64,000 nucleotides of DNA from Thereva unica. Lineage: Eukaryota; Arthropoda; Insecta; Diptera; Therevidae. Of the stretch, positions 12,254-23,474 are shown piece after piece (position 1 is the stretch's first letter; each line of letters begins with the position of its first letter). Below the pieces are notes generated by a model. The model was given only the letters and a program-made list of their open reading frames with translations. It made no database searches and had not been told where the DNA came from. The position numbers were made by a program, and so were the translations under genes. The stretch lies in contig OX465286.1 in NCBI GenBank assembly GCA_949987705.1, forward strand, positions 20,349,676 to 20,413,675, read 5' to 3'.

Positions 12254-12309
12254 GTCTATTTCAACTCGGATCACTAGGTTGTTGGTATGGTGCTCTGAGA
12301 GGGCATTTA

Positions 12310-13680
12310 CAATGCAGAAAAGCTTTTTATCCGCAGGTCAGCTATGCGTTTGAAATCGCGCTCTCAGTGAGCCCTGGAGGCGAGATGAAGAGCGCCGAAG
12401 AGACTTGGACATGCCTTAAAACCATACTGTCATTAGTACTGCTGACTCCATCTTAGGCAGAAGTCATCGAGGCTGGGAATGATTTGTTCAATGATGAATG
12501 CACGGTGGCAACGGGACGTAAGAGCAATGAAGCAGTCTCAGAAAACACGGGAACATGAAGAGAAATACAAAGAGCTTAGAAAAAAGACACGACAGAGAGA
12601 AGCCAGAGACCGGTAAAAGGAATTTAACAATATTGTAATATAGAATAAGGCCCCAGAGAGCGAAATTCCCATCAGGCAGAGGAGTTCTGCCATAGAGTCA
12701 TGGACAAAGAGTATAATCTGATCCTCCAATCCTAAGGCATCTTGGAACGATGGAAAGAGCATTTTCATAAGTTAGAAAATTGGCGAGCTAACTGAGGAAT
12801 TGAAGGCTCCACCAATATGTGATGATAATCTAAAGGTACATATGTATCCACCAAGCCTAGCGAGCATTTGCTTACGGGAAAAATGACGTCACCAAGAAAG
12901 TGCACATCGCAGCTATGCACAGCTGAAACATCTTTTTACGTCATTTTGCTCGCGAGCAATTGTTGGTTTGCCTTGGTGGATACATACCTTTACGCTGCCG
13001 TCAAGTCAAGCTTTCAGGAAGTTAGAAGAGCCATAACCGCCTTAAAAATACCAAGGTGTCGGGTCCAGATGACATCCCCGTGGAGCTGGTTATAAATGAA
13101 AAATGCCTGCAGCCAAGCGATTCATGAATTCATTGTGCAAGTATGGGAACAGGCGAAGTGATTCCAGAAGACTGCATAAATAGTATCTTGTGCTCGGTAA
13201 ACAAAAAATCCTAAAAACAGGATAGATCTTAGACCAATACCAGTGTGACTTCAGTAAATGCGATCGAATCAACAATTAATCAGATTTTTACCATAAGCCA
13301 TGAGAGAATTCGACATCCCCAATAAGCTGACGTATGATATTTGGTGGCAACCGGAAAGCTGTTCAGATTAATGGACTTCGACAAGGGGGCGATCTGCGCG
13401 TCGAAGAAAGTTATCCGAGTTTCGAACTCAAATAAAGCAAACCGACATTAATACCATTGGTAGAAACACGTCAAGGAAGCACGTTTTCACACAGATTGAG
13501 GGGGCGCGGTACGAACTCTTGGACTTTACATGAAATAAAGTAAAACACACAAACTACATGGTGATCCGTTCTGCCAGAACACAGAACATTGGCACCACAA
13601 TCAAACTCTATAGGAGCGCAAACTTGAAGTTGTCCATTCGTCCACTCTTGTCCTTGTCTTAGGAAGAGGGCATTTAGCTT
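12310..13680 (+). pseudogene. RTE-like non-LTR retrotransposon fragment
   Basis: This is a heavily decayed LINE polyprotein on the plus strand. Recognisable in shifting frames are ISTADSILGRSHRGW and EEKYKELRKK-like segments before the RT, then GILERWKEHFHKL near 12740. At about 13055-13085 it reads SGPDDIPVELVINEKCLQ, followed by VIPEDCINSILC near 13160-13190 and YQCDFSKCDRINNS near 13240-13275. GNRKAVQINGLRQGGDL follows near 13350-13400 and NYMVIRSARTQNIGTTIKLY near 13553-13610. The order matches the RT of RTE-like elements. Multiple stops and frameshifts make it non-functional. A 163-bp MITE (12833-12994) is inserted in it. Exact clade is by eye. Confidence 0.7.
12832..12994. mobile_element. 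163-bp MITE in RTE remnant
   Basis: The ends TAAAGGTACATATGTATCCA and, on the complement of the right side, TAAAGGTATGTATCCACC pair over about 28 bp. A TGACGTCA-like palindromic core lies inside. Target duplication is not evident. Confidence 0.7.
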
Positions 13681-13689
13681 ACATATGAG

Positions 13690-13925
13690 CCCGTAACTAT
13701 ATAAGTTAGTGCGATAATGAATTGCATGAATGCATCCTAAAAATATCGAAATCGCATCAATACCAACTAGTAGTACAGCTAGGGGCTATACCAGTGACGG
13801 CATCGGTTGTGGACTCGGGTGTGAGCTTCATCTATGACAAGAGCCGGCGTGATAAGCTTTGGCGGCCACCTGTGTGTAACTAGTTAAACTTCGCTGTAAT
13901 GTCTCGGGTGGGCCTAACGAATGTA
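13690..13925 (+). repeat. Dispersed repeat family A, copy 1
   Basis: The copy shares AGTGCGATAATGAATTGCAT, TCGGTTGTGGACTCGGGTGT, CTAGTTAAACTTCGCTGTA and other blocks with 17140-17430. Parts also match 22150-22330 and, inverted, 22545-22685. It lies directly after an RTE-like fragment, so it may be the untranslated part of a retroelement. Its family is not known to me. Confidence 0.65.
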
Positions 13926-13993
13926 ACGAATTTTATCCAATAAAGGAGTATTTTAAGCGAGAAAATTCCAGTTTGAAAATTTATTAAAACAAA

Positions 13994-14318
13994 GGACCTT
14001 ATTCTGTATTATAATATTGTGAGAATTTCTCTCGAAACTGCCAAAATGGTATTTTCTTTTACACAGCTGACTAAATTCTACTCGAAACTGTAACAATATT
14101 GTTAGATTTTTACTCGAAAGCTCAAGGGTTATCAAGCAATTTATAAAATTTTTATGTAAGGGCGACACAATTGAAACGTATTGTACTCATTATCTTTTCC
14201 TTCGGGGACATTTCTACTAGAGGAAGCAATGTTGGGATAGGGAATAAGGGAGCACTTTGGTTTCGGATAACAGTTTCGAGTTAAAAGCGTTTGAGTATTG
14301 TAATAGAGAATAGGGCCC
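13994..14318. mobile_element. 325-bp TIR element (GGnCCTATTC ends)
   Basis: The left end reads GGACCTTATTCTGTATTATA and the right end on the complement reads GGGCCCTATTCTCTATTACA. The phrase CTCGAAACTG occurs several times inside. Partial matches to this terminus occur at about 12625-12652 and 57797-57830. It is non-coding. Confidence 0.65.
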
Positions 14319-14359
14319 AAGGTAACGCCTGTGTGGTCCAGCTATCGCTTTTTTCTTAT

Positions 14360-15815
14360 TGCCCCTGTTTCCTTGTGGTTACGGGTTTTCCTGCACACTT
14401 TTAGGACTATTTGTTTTTTATTTTATTTTAAAATCTTTTTTCTATTTATATTTAAAATTCTGCAGACTTGAAGGGTTTGTTTTTTATATAATATACTTAC
14501 AAATCCTTTTGCTTATTTTTATAATTATATTTATAAACTCTATACTACCTCCGAACATGGAGCACGATTAATGTTTGTAGGTTTAATGAATAAAAAATCC
14601 ATCTGTCGAAAAAATATCCTCATCTCAAACTGTAATTTTTATTACTTTTTCTAAATAATAATAAAATAAAATAAATTTTTATAAAAAATAAAAATGTAAT
14701 TAAAAAATGTTTCTTTAGTATCTCTCTAAGAGTTTTGCGATGCAAGGGAATATAAATATATTATTATTGTTATTAATACACGACAAATAGGAAAAAGTAT
14801 TCTTTGGAAACTAAATTTATTTATTTTAAAATATTTTTGTTTTACTTTTAATTCAAGAATAACAAACAAAAAAATTAAATATAGAAAACGAAATTATTAA
14901 AAACATAATGGAGGATTTTCAATATTTAGAATGTAGAATAATTTATAAAAATAATAATATAAAATTAAGAATAAAAATAAATTTTTTATGTAAATTAAAA
15001 ATTACAAACAGTAGCGACAACAACAAAAAATTAAATTAACTTCCAGAGATACACACACATGCATCTATTTTTACATTTAAAAGGAATTTTAAATAAATCA
15101 AATTAATAAAACAAAAAAATTATTGAGAAAAGAATAACTTTTGTAGAAGAAGTAAAACAAACAAAAAACGAATAAAGGTAAATACAATAAAAAAATTAAA
15201 TATCATTCAATGGATGCTTTAAAAAAATTAAAATATAATTAAGGAAACTAATCTTATTACAAACACACAACAACGCAAAATATACATACATATGTTATAT
15301 ACATACATTATTCATATATATACATAAGGTGTACTATTCATATATATACTATATATTTACAATATTGTTTTACAGTAAAATCATAAACTGATTTGATTAA
15401 TAACAAAAATAAAATCTATAAAAATATAAATGTATCAAGTAAACAAAGTTTTGTTAAGGAGCGCATGCATTTTGCTTGTTTTGTATTGTTCTTTTTCGCA
15501 TTGTATATTTTATAAATTATAAAAATAACTAAGATGCTTCCTTTTAACAATATAGCAGGATTAAATAAGTTCAATGATTTGTTTTAGAAAAAATAAAGCA
15601 ACATAATAATTTATGGTACACAACTAAAAAATAAAATGATTAATATTATATTATTTACGCATCCAAAACATCCTATCTTATAAGTATTTACAAACATACA
15701 AACTACCAGCATGCAGGTTTCTCGGTTTTATTTTGTATTTAATATTTATTATTTTCGAGGTTAACAATAGTCACTAATTGATATAAATGCTAAAAAAAAC
15801 ACAAAAAACGTTCCA
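14360..15815. repeat. AT-rich intronic DNA
   Basis: Low-complexity A/T sequence, mostly A-rich on the plus strand from about 14600. It includes short ATAC/TATA tracts near 15280-15360. No gene is seen. Confidence 0.6.
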
Positions 15816-15819
15816 TTTA

Positions 15820-16037
15820 GTCCCCCTGTGCTGAAAGTCGAGTCGTGTGGCGTGACAAGTCATTTGAGCTTTATAAAAAAAAGTTAAGTTTCAGTCGGAA
15901 TTACGATTTTCAGCACAGTTGTACTAAACTCAACTTAGCGCTGTTACTATGTCTGGCCCCTGCGCTGAAAGTCGTCACTTTTTCCAAAGCTCAAACGACT
16001 TGTCACGCCACACGACTCGACTTTCAGCACAGGAGCC
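15820..16037. mobile_element. 218-bp MITE, CTGTGCTGAAAGTC family, copy 1
   Basis: Inverted ends of about 45 bp share CTGTGCTGAAAGTCGAGTCG, continuing TGTGGCGTGACAAGTC. An internal partial duplicate of the terminus (about 15955-15975, reading CCCCTGCGCTGAAAGTCG) suggests rearrangement. A 3-bp TTA duplication flanks it (15817-15819 and 16038-16040), which fits a PIF/Harbinger-type element. A related copy lies at 47240-47444. Confidence 0.85.
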
Positions 16038-16040
16038 TTA

Positions 16041-17135
16041 ATGCAAGCAGAAATAAACAATTATTTATATAAAATGCGTTATTTAATAAAAAAAAAAGTC
16101 TTAATTTTGTATTAAAAAAATTATTTAAATAAAAATAATAATTTGCTTGCAGCTTTGGAAGTAGCAAAATATAATATAAATATATATCTAATAAAAGCAG
16201 TAGATTTTGTGGCATAAACGGGTGCAAAAGCATAGTGTGGAAATTGCTATAAAATTGATTTTATTTAATTATTTAAATTGTTTTTATTTTTTTTTTTAAT
16301 TTTCCAAAAAGTCAAGACTGTGTGACTTGTGTATAATTATTATAAGGGTAATGTCCCAAATGTTTGTCTTAAATCCACCAATAAATATTTGTCCATTCCA
16401 TTCCTACAATAATATTTCAAAAGCCACATTTTTACTTGATTTCCACTTTTTTTTAATGTGGTTGTTTCATGAAATATACAGGGATAAGTTGTAGTTAAAC
16501 AAATTAAAAGGATACGATGGATATACATATATGCATAGTTTGGAAACACTGCAGGCAGTGTGTATTTTACAAAAAAAATTTAATAAAAATCATGCCAGTT
16601 ATACCTGAAGGCTTGTAAAAGAAGAAGCTATAAATTTTTTTTTGTTTCATCGCTAGAAGGTATTTTACATATTTTAACACACACACACATCATATTTAAT
16701 TTTGAATTTTATTCCTGGTGTGATACCTATCCAAATCGTGGCGGATCATCGTTGATCAATCTCAACAAAGGACAAAATATAACAGCAATGCCCATAACGC
16801 AAAAAAAATATATCTAAAAAGGTAATAGGGAGGAAAAATCAATGCGATAATTGAAATCAAACAGCCGGTGATCATCCCTCAGTAACCCAATAAATGCATG
16901 ATCAGTAGTAAGTGTTAAAATCTGGTACCACCAAAAACCACAATCTTTTCCGGATTAGTATTAATTGTTATTGGATTATAGCTTTATACAGCTTGAATTA
17001 GTTCATCCCATCCTGTTGTTTGGATGAGAGTAGATTTAAGTTTTCAGTCTGAAATCGAACGCCTAAGTGTAAAACACAATAAATAAATGACAGTAAGGAA
17101 CTTAATTATGAACTAAATTCAGAGAATATTGCAAC
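16041..17135. other. Unassigned AT-rich DNA
   Basis: No recognisable gene is present. A less AT-rich block at about 16720-17060 has short open frames on the minus strand without known motifs and no terminal repeats. Confidence 0.4.
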
Positions 17136-17139
17136 ATAA

Positions 17140-17430
17140 TCAAGCCGGTAACTGTATAAGTTAATGCGATAGTGAATTGCATGCATGCAACCGGAAAATA
17201 TCGAAATCGGATCAATAGCACCTAGTAGTACTGCTATCCCGCTATCAGACCAGAAACGTTATCGGTTGTGGACTCGGGTGTTAGCTTTATTCGTAGCAAG
17301 AACCATTAGGGCCACCTGTGTAAAACTAGTTAAACTTCGCTGTAGTTTATCTTGCGTAGGCTTTCATGCCGGGATAGCCTTGTGTGGGAATCGATGCTAT
17401 TGGCCTTCTATTCTTGTTTAGGGGCGCCTT
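17140..17430 (+). repeat. Dispersed repeat family A, copy 2
   Basis: This is the longer relative of the copy at 13690-13925, in the same orientation. It extends through AGGCTTTCATGCCGGGATAG, a block also found at about 22280. It has no intact coding frame. Confidence 0.65.
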
Positions 17431-19110
17431 GGTGAGTACTGTGACCTATTTTATTTAGTCTATTGTGCAAACCTCGTCGTTAAACACCTTCCAGGTTAAG
17501 GCTTTTAATGTAGCCTAAAATTAATTTGGGATTCATATCCCAAATCTCCCTGGGAGCAGGGAACTCGCGATGGAGGAGACTCACAGTCGCACAGTTCTCC
17601 GCAGTCTCGGGAGTTGGCCGCAGAATGCGACGCAACTACCAGCCCTATTCTGCTTAGATGATAATTGAGCGAACAGTAACCCGCCAGTAGCTCTGCTATT
17701 ATCTCTATCTCCCACCTCTTGAAATTTAAAAGTTTGCTCAATTTAGCTATATCGATTTAAACGAATCTTTTAGCTTGACAAGCACGCTGAATCCTTATCC
17801 AGCTATGAAGAAACAGCTGATTGACCCAAAAATCTTAATGGCGGTTCTTACATAGCAGCTTGCTAAACTACAGAAAGGTTCCGAAACGACAAGTGATGAG
17901 TTTGCCCTGCTCTAGCCCCTAGACAATCCAGGACAGTGTTTGATGACACCCTGTAAGATTTAATGGCCAAAAGGGCAGCTTGACTGTCCGAGACTGTTAG
18001 TATGTCTGTCTGTCTGGCTTGTCTGTCTGTCTGTCTTATCTGTCTGGTATGTCTGTCTGCCTAGTCTATATAACACCTCTTTTTAAGCGCATTTTTCCCC
18101 GAACTATATGATCAACCTAAACTCTTAAGTCAGGTTAAAATTTATACTTAAAAAGTATCCAAGTAAAAGGTACCAAAAAGATTAATAAAAACAAAACATC
18201 TTAAAAATCCACCTAGGTATACTTTCGGTTGGAACTTCGTCTTTTTTTTAAATTAGGTTACACCCCTTGTAGGACTCGGCCTTCTTGGAGTTTAATTAGT
18301 CATCTCTGAGTCCTTTTAGTTCCCTTCAGTTTATTATACAAGATTTTTGTAGATCTTTGAAAGTCATTTTGTATATTTTTGAACGCTTTGCTATTCCTTT
18401 GCTGCTCGTCCAAGGTTTCTTTTTAGTGTTGATCTACCGGGATTCATAGAGCGTGTCCGAGTCTTCGCAATCTGGCCATTATTGTGTGTGAGTAACTAAA
18501 CCGGACCAGAGTTTCGGATCGTGATCTACAATTTTTTATATAACCACGTGCTTTTAAATATACATAGTTGTTTCGGAGATCAAAGTGGATCACAGGCTAA
18601 CGGGCAGACAAAGTCAGAAAGAAGCCAGTTTTCGGACTGTTAAAACCGAACTCAGCAAAGAAAGAATATTATATGAGTGGGAAGAAGTGGGAAGTCGAAA
18701 TACTGTGGCCAAGTGGTCCCCCTAATCCTTAAGCTCCTGAGGACTATATGATAATGTCCAGAACATTTTTTCTGAAAGACTGGAGATAATCTTTCATCGG
18801 TCGAGTAGCAGGGGTATGAGTGTTCAACCGCCTGTTAAGGCCCACAAAAAACAGAAGAAACTATCACTGGTAGCTATCCTCTGAAAGAGGAAGCCCCCCC
18901 ACATAGCCTTGCGAAACCTGGTGCTAAAATATTATTGGGCTTTGTTAACATGTATAACAAAATAACATTTTGGGTTACAATCTTTTTCGGGGCCCTATGC
19001 AACCTGCGACCTGGGGCAATTAGCCTCAGTTGCGCCGACCCTCTCCCACCCAGACGGGGATAGGCTAATAAAATCGGGGGCTAGTTTCATCCAAGTAAAG
19101 TCGGCGTATG
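17431..19110. other. Degenerate repeat-derived DNA
   Basis: The stretch has intermediate base composition and many stop codons in all frames, with no identifiable protein motif. A TGTC-type microsatellite lies at 18001-18060. Similar TGTCT/TGCCTG text near 22350-22400 suggests both come from the same retroelement family. Confidence 0.4.
18001..18062 (+). repeat. TGTC tetranucleotide microsatellite
   Basis: Tandem TGTC units with a few interruptions (GGCT, TTAT, GGTA). Confidence 0.9.
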
Positions 19111-19119
19111 GCTAATAAC

Positions 19120-20660
19120 CTCACCTGAAAATAATAAATGAAAATATATCACGGAACGCGCAGCACGCCTCGGATACTGGTCGTTTGGACCACGGCGAGC
19201 TTCACAACATCTAGCCGATACTCTGTTCAAGTTTAAAGTAGACATTACGGCCATCCAAAACAGATGTAATCGCCAAGGAATGGTTTCTTACAAAAACCTG
19301 AGTATGACGTACATTACAGCTGTCATACAAGACACCATGTGCTCGGGGTAGGTTTTATGTTCAGCCAAATGATGAAGCCTATCAACCTGGCATTAGGTAA
19401 ATAGATTCGAGAATTGGGAGTGGGAACAAGGTGCACAATCGTTCACAAGTCCACCCAATTACTACCTTAGGCAGATGACATTGACATCATCAGTAGAACA
19501 TCAAAGACGATGCACAGAATGCTTTCATCAAGATTGAGCGGCACATCAATATAATCAAAACAATGGTGGCCTCCTTCTGCCTAACATTGGTCCAACAATT
19601 CAGATTGATAATAGCTAATTTGCAACTAGTCTTGTATTAATAGCAGCAGCCGGCAATAGCATGGAACTAGAAATACACGCACGGCAGCTTACAGACTACG
19701 GATCTGTCCGTACAAGACCCTCTCAACTACAGGCCATGAAGGAGAGTTTTACGTGGTGTTGGACTCGGTCCAAAAAGTCACCGGAATAACATGGCATACA
19801 CACGTATGGGGCAATTATTGTTATATTTTTGCAGTACAAAGTGAAAAAATATTGTATTTTAACACTTCTAACTGCATTTGGGTTTATCAATGAATAGTTT
19901 TTTTAGTGATTTCATTAAACAAAATAAAAAAATTTGGTGATTAGGTGTGTTTCAAGTGTTCTAATTGTTAAGGCGATCAACTTTTTTTTATTCAATCACT
20001 AAAGAAATAATCACTGATAACACAGGCCTGCAAAAAACGGGTCATTTTTTTTCGTCGATTTCGCGCCAAGAAGTTTTTCTTTTCAGTATTACAAAAAAAG
20101 TTTTTTCAAATTTCACGCTTTCGACATGGTTTTCTGTAGATTTTGGCATGCTGAAAACGATCCCGTTGTCCGATTTGCCCTATCATTCCATAGTTTTGAG
20201 ATATTTAACGCGCAAAAGTGCAAAAAACTCGCTTTTTGGCACTTTTAGGTTAGGATTGCTCAAAATCCTGACGTGATAGGGCAATTTGGCCAACGGATTC
20301 GGATTCAGCGCGAAAAAATACTTGGGATATGACTATTGGACTGAAAAGAAAAAAACCTTGCAGGCCTGTGTAATCCATGTATAATTTAAAGTGATAAATT
20401 ACAAAGTTTTTCCGCTTTTTACCACAAAAAATAACGAAAACAGTCCCGAACCTATTCCGCGCCATATAAATTCTAACCAAATGTCAGATTTTCTGGACCG
20501 ACTTCAGCTATGGTTGTATTAGTTCGCGAGAGAACTTCATGGCCTGTAGTTGAGAGGGTCTTGGACCAAGATGGTGCTGTATAAAACGACGTCCTTACCG
20601 TTACTAACATGTGCATCCGAGATTTGAGTGCTTAGCAAAAACACACAAACCGATGAGTCG
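19120..20660 (+). pseudogene. RTE-like retroelement pieces, split by a DNA element
   Basis: The plus strand carries an endonuclease start: ADTLFKFKVDITAIQ near 19210-19260 and NRQGMVSYKNL near 19270-19300 in another frame. The RT catalytic region follows directly: TIVHKSTQLL then QMTLTSSVEHQ in one frame, and YADDIDIISRTSK in the corrected frame near 19465-19510. The domain between them is therefore deleted. A later piece (VLYKTTSLPLLTCASEI, about 20570-20625) resembles the LYKTLIRPVLLYGSE motif of the same ORF class. A 350-bp TIR element is inserted at 20021-20370. The segment at 19716-19745 recurs inverted at about 20538-20567. Confidence 0.65.
20021..20370. mobile_element. 350-bp TIR element with CACAGGCCTGCAA ends
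   Basis: The termini CACAGGCCTGCAA are exact inverted repeats. The inner arms continue imperfectly through GTTTTT and TTCTTTTCAGT and include the pairs GCCCTATCA/TGATAGGGC. A 3-bp TAA duplication flanks it (20018-20020 and 20371-20373). CAC-starting ends with 3-bp duplications recall CACTA-type elements, but TAA also fits Harbinger-type targets. It has no coding capacity. Confidence 0.8.
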
Positions 20661-20699
20661 GTGGTCAGTCACCAGCGATATAGGGGGAGCAACATGAAG

Positions 20700-21900
20700 T
20701 GTATTTAAATATGCACGTGCCGTAGCTATCTCGGACTGGTGTAAGTTCGATCATAACCTCCTCGTGGTGGCCACTGGACGCTGTCCTGAAAGGGATGGGC
20801 AAATGTGATCGGGCCTACCAAGCCAAGATGTAAGGTTATCGTGTCGGGGGCTGCATGGCAGCAGATAGGATTCACACTGTCGTTCAAGGATCTCCTCTGG
20901 GTACCCTGTTGTATAATGCCTTATTCTAATGGGCCGTCCACACTACGCGGACTTAGATCCTACGCGCTTTTCGCCGTACGGCCTCTGACAAAAGCGCGCA
21001 TGAGTTCTGAATTGTGAGCAAATTGAGAAAACAAATCAATTTTTGTTTGAAAAATCATACGCGCTTTTGAAAAGCCCGTATTGTGTAGACGTACAATGTA
21101 CCTTTTTAAGCACAGCCTTTGGTCCGCGCAGTTTGGCTGTACTGCCTTTGCCATTAAAAATATCACAAAAAAAGGCATTAAACTCTATATGAAAAAAAGA
21201 GGCAAAAGCGCGTATGACCTAAGTCCGCGTAGTGTGGATGCACCATAATATGGAGGCTCTGTCAGAATAGACATTCGCCCTCCTACCGTACTCATGGGAC
21301 TATTTTGGACAAATTAAGCTGGAAAGAGCCAATGATAGGAGGGCCGGAGTGGAACTGGAAGCCCCAAGGAGCACACCTGAACCCACCCCTTTCGGGAGCT
21401 CCTTCTCTACAGACAAACCCAGGACGGTGGCTTGGACCCGGATAGCCAAGAAGCAGACCTAGACAGCCGCCGCTCTGCTTAGAGAGGAAACATTCCCATC
21501 ATCTAGGGGAGCGGGGAACCCAGAAGAAGAAATAAAATAAAAAAGGCTGGAATCACAATAACTCCCCACTGCGACAACAAGCAGAGCAATACCGCTGCCG
21601 CTTTGCCTTAAAGTTCTGGACTCACTAAAGGACCAAGACAAGGGGGTCGGAATGGAATTGGGGAACCTACGGATCATACCGTGCCCGCTTTCGTGAACTC
21701 CTTCGAGCTCGAGAAGCTTAAAAAATCAAGTGTAAGCGACAAGCCAGTAAACAGGATGCTGAACTTGTTAGAGCGGACGGGGCGAAAAATATGAAGTATA
21801 GAGGTGTAGTACAATAGACCAACCTAAAAAACCTCTTATCCGTGTACTAGAGGAAAGTCCTTCGGAGCCCCTTGAGAGAACCTAAAACGTGAAGAAAACC
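20700..21900 (+). pseudogene. LOA-like retroelement debris
   Basis: Fragments on the plus strand include VVQGSPLGTLLYNALF near 20870-20925, which resembles the RT motif QGxxLSPLLWNL. The sequence at about 21700-21850 resembles the 3' end of the LOA-like element at 29250-29400 (AGCGACAAGCCAGTAAACAG and GAGGTGTAGTACAATAG). Text near 21300-21420 and 21590-21680 is shared with 53070-53160. Frames are broken throughout. A Harbinger MITE (20930-21245) is inserted in it. Confidence 0.5.
20930..21245 (+). mobile_element. 316-bp PIF/Harbinger-type MITE, copy 1
   Basis: The ends TGGGCCGTCCACACTACGCG and, on the complement of the right end, TGGTGCATCCACACTACGCG continue with GACTTAG. A TAA duplication flanks it exactly (20927-20929 and 21246-21248). 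The second copy at 62057-62372 is the same length, in inverse orientation, also with TAA on both sides. TAA/TTA 3-bp duplications are the hallmark of PIF/Harbinger. A 72-codon frame shared by both copies follows from their high identity and has no known domain. Confidence 0.92.
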
Positions 21901-22149
21901 CCTATTAGCAGAGGCCGCAACAACTGGGAGATCCTGGACGGAGCTAGCAGATGTCGCACAAAACAGAATCCGCTGGAGGGCAGCTGCTTTCGCCATATTT
22001 CCCATGAGAGATTAGAGGTGGAGAAGAAGAAGAAGTATGTGTGGGAGGACGATTCCGAAGACTAAACAGCGGCGAAATGTAAAATTGCCGTTTTCGCTCA
22101 GATAGATGGCATCTCGTTCCTATTGAGCATAGAGGGAAGTTTGCTGCGG

Positions 22150-22330
22150 TAATAAAGTAGTATAGCAACAGAGTTCCTGGACCAGTGACGTCAACGATTG
22201 TGCGATCGGGTGTGAGCTTGATCTGGAACAAGAACCTGTGGTGAGCTTTGGTCGGTTAGAGAGTCTTAAGTAGGCTTTCATGCTGGGGGAACCTTGGGTG
22301 GGATCTTGTGGAGCCTAGACCAAATAGATC
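22150..22330 (+). repeat. Dispersed repeat family A, copy 3
   Basis: It shares CCAGTGACGTCA-type text, GATCGGGTGTGAGCTTGATC, AACAAGAACC and AGGCTTTCATGCTGGG with copies 1 and 2. It lies just before a TGTC/TGCC-rich segment resembling 18000. Confidence 0.55.
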
Positions 22331-22544
22331 AAGGCTAGGTTGGTCTGCCTGTGTAGTCTATTTGCTTTGTCTTGTCTGTTCTGCCTGTTGTACCTGCTCG
22401 ATATAGCTGTCCACCCGAGAGCTTTATGTTAAGCTATACTGTTTCGTATACAAATTGATACAACTATATAGATATCTGGTCTAAGATCCCATCAAAGACT
22501 CCCCAAGCGTGAAATCCCACCGAACACATGCAAAGCCACCAAAT

Positions 22545-22685
22545 TAAAGTTCAACTAGTTTCACACCGGTGCCACTTCACCCAATCTCACCACACAGGTT
22601 CCTGTCCCAGATAAAGCTTACACCCGAGCCTACAACCTATGATGTCACTGGTCCAGGAGCTCTGTTGCCAGATTGCCACACTTGA
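22545..22685 (-). repeat. Dispersed repeat family A, copy 4 (inverted)
   Basis: The complement reads CTGGACCAGTGACATCATAG, GGCTCGGGTGTAAGCTTTAT and AAACTAGTTGAA in the order seen in the other copies. It sits head-to-head with copy 3 about 220 bp away. Confidence 0.55.
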
Positions 22686-22689
22686 TGAT

Positions 22690-23275
22690 GGCAAAACGGG
22701 ATGACATCATCTCAGAATCGGAACGGCAGTGGAGAAAACAGTTGTAAAGAGCTAGGGCCGAGAATATCGGGCAAAAAGAGATTTAAAAGTATCATATTTA
22801 ATAATAATACAAATAATCAAGGATATTCGACAAAAACAAATATATATTCAAAATGAATAAATATTAATTATGATTTATGCATAACGCAATACAGCAGCTA
22901 GTACATGTATATATGTGCATGTATAAGAATAAGAATAATAATAATAATAAACAGGATGAAAACCGAAAATATTGAGCAATAACATAAATCTATGTTTTTT
23001 TTTCTGTGTGTGTATGTATGATATGATTAAATAAAACTTACTAGTATTACATTTTTTTTAAATAAAAATGCATGCATAGAAAAAAGGGGTAGAGGAGACA
23101 CCATTATTAAATTTTTGTTGCTTTTTGTTGCTTCTACACATTTAATATTTTCTTATATTATGTTTATGTTTTTTGTATTTTTTTTTTAATATTTGATTAT
23201 AGAAAAATAAAATGCTTTTTTTATAATTTTAATTTTTTTTAATGATTGTAATTTTTGTTTTATTATTATTATATT
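22690..23275. repeat. AT-rich intronic DNA
   Basis: Low-complexity sequence with AAT repeats near 22930 and T-runs. No gene is seen. Confidence 0.55.
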
Positions 23276-23289
23276 CGCACCCTTGTTAC

Positions 23290-23472
23290 AGCAGCATTCT
23301 TAAGTGGAATGTATGAACAGTCATCATAGTCCTTAATTGATCGATATGGGATACGATTGCCAGAGGTGGATACAAAACCGCGTCGTACAGGACCATGACC
23401 TCTGGCGGAAATTAAAACCTATTCGGATTCCTCTGAAGGAGTGAATGACTTTAATGATGAAGTCTCTTGAGC
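23290..23472 (-). CDS. Candidate alternative exon(s) of PMCA
   Basis: On the minus strand an intron-like segment ends CCTATAG before GCT. The following 17 codons (AQETSSLKSFTPSEESE) run to TAG at 23419-23421. In the same frame, 43 more open codons follow to a possible donor GTAACA after 23290: VLISARGHGPVRRG, FVSTSGNRIPYRSIKD and YDDCSYIPLKNAA. Both edges are phase 0, matching the PMCA exons on either side. Three readings are possible: a short alternative C-terminus, stop-codon readthrough, or a 129-nt cassette using GAATAG as acceptor. The segment is far less AT-rich than its surroundings and lacks TE features. Without a homologue in hand, the PMCA assignment is inference. Confidence 0.45.
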
Positions 23473-23474
23473 CT

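Noticed and set aside
12031..12456. 141-codon plus-strand protein
   Set aside because: It spans the GC-rich MITE arms and unrelated RTE debris; the open frame results from few stops in GC-rich repeats.
16720..17060. Possible exon on the minus strand (text around TTGWDELIQAV)
   Set aside because: Stops in all frames, no convincing splice pair and no match to a known domain.
18001..18062. CRISPR-like array
   Set aside because: It is a simple TGTC microsatellite without spacers, and the genome is eukaryotic.
20960..21178. 72-codon frame conserved with 62124-62342
   Set aside because: Both lie inside nearly identical MITE copies; sequence identity alone explains the shared frame and it has no known motif.
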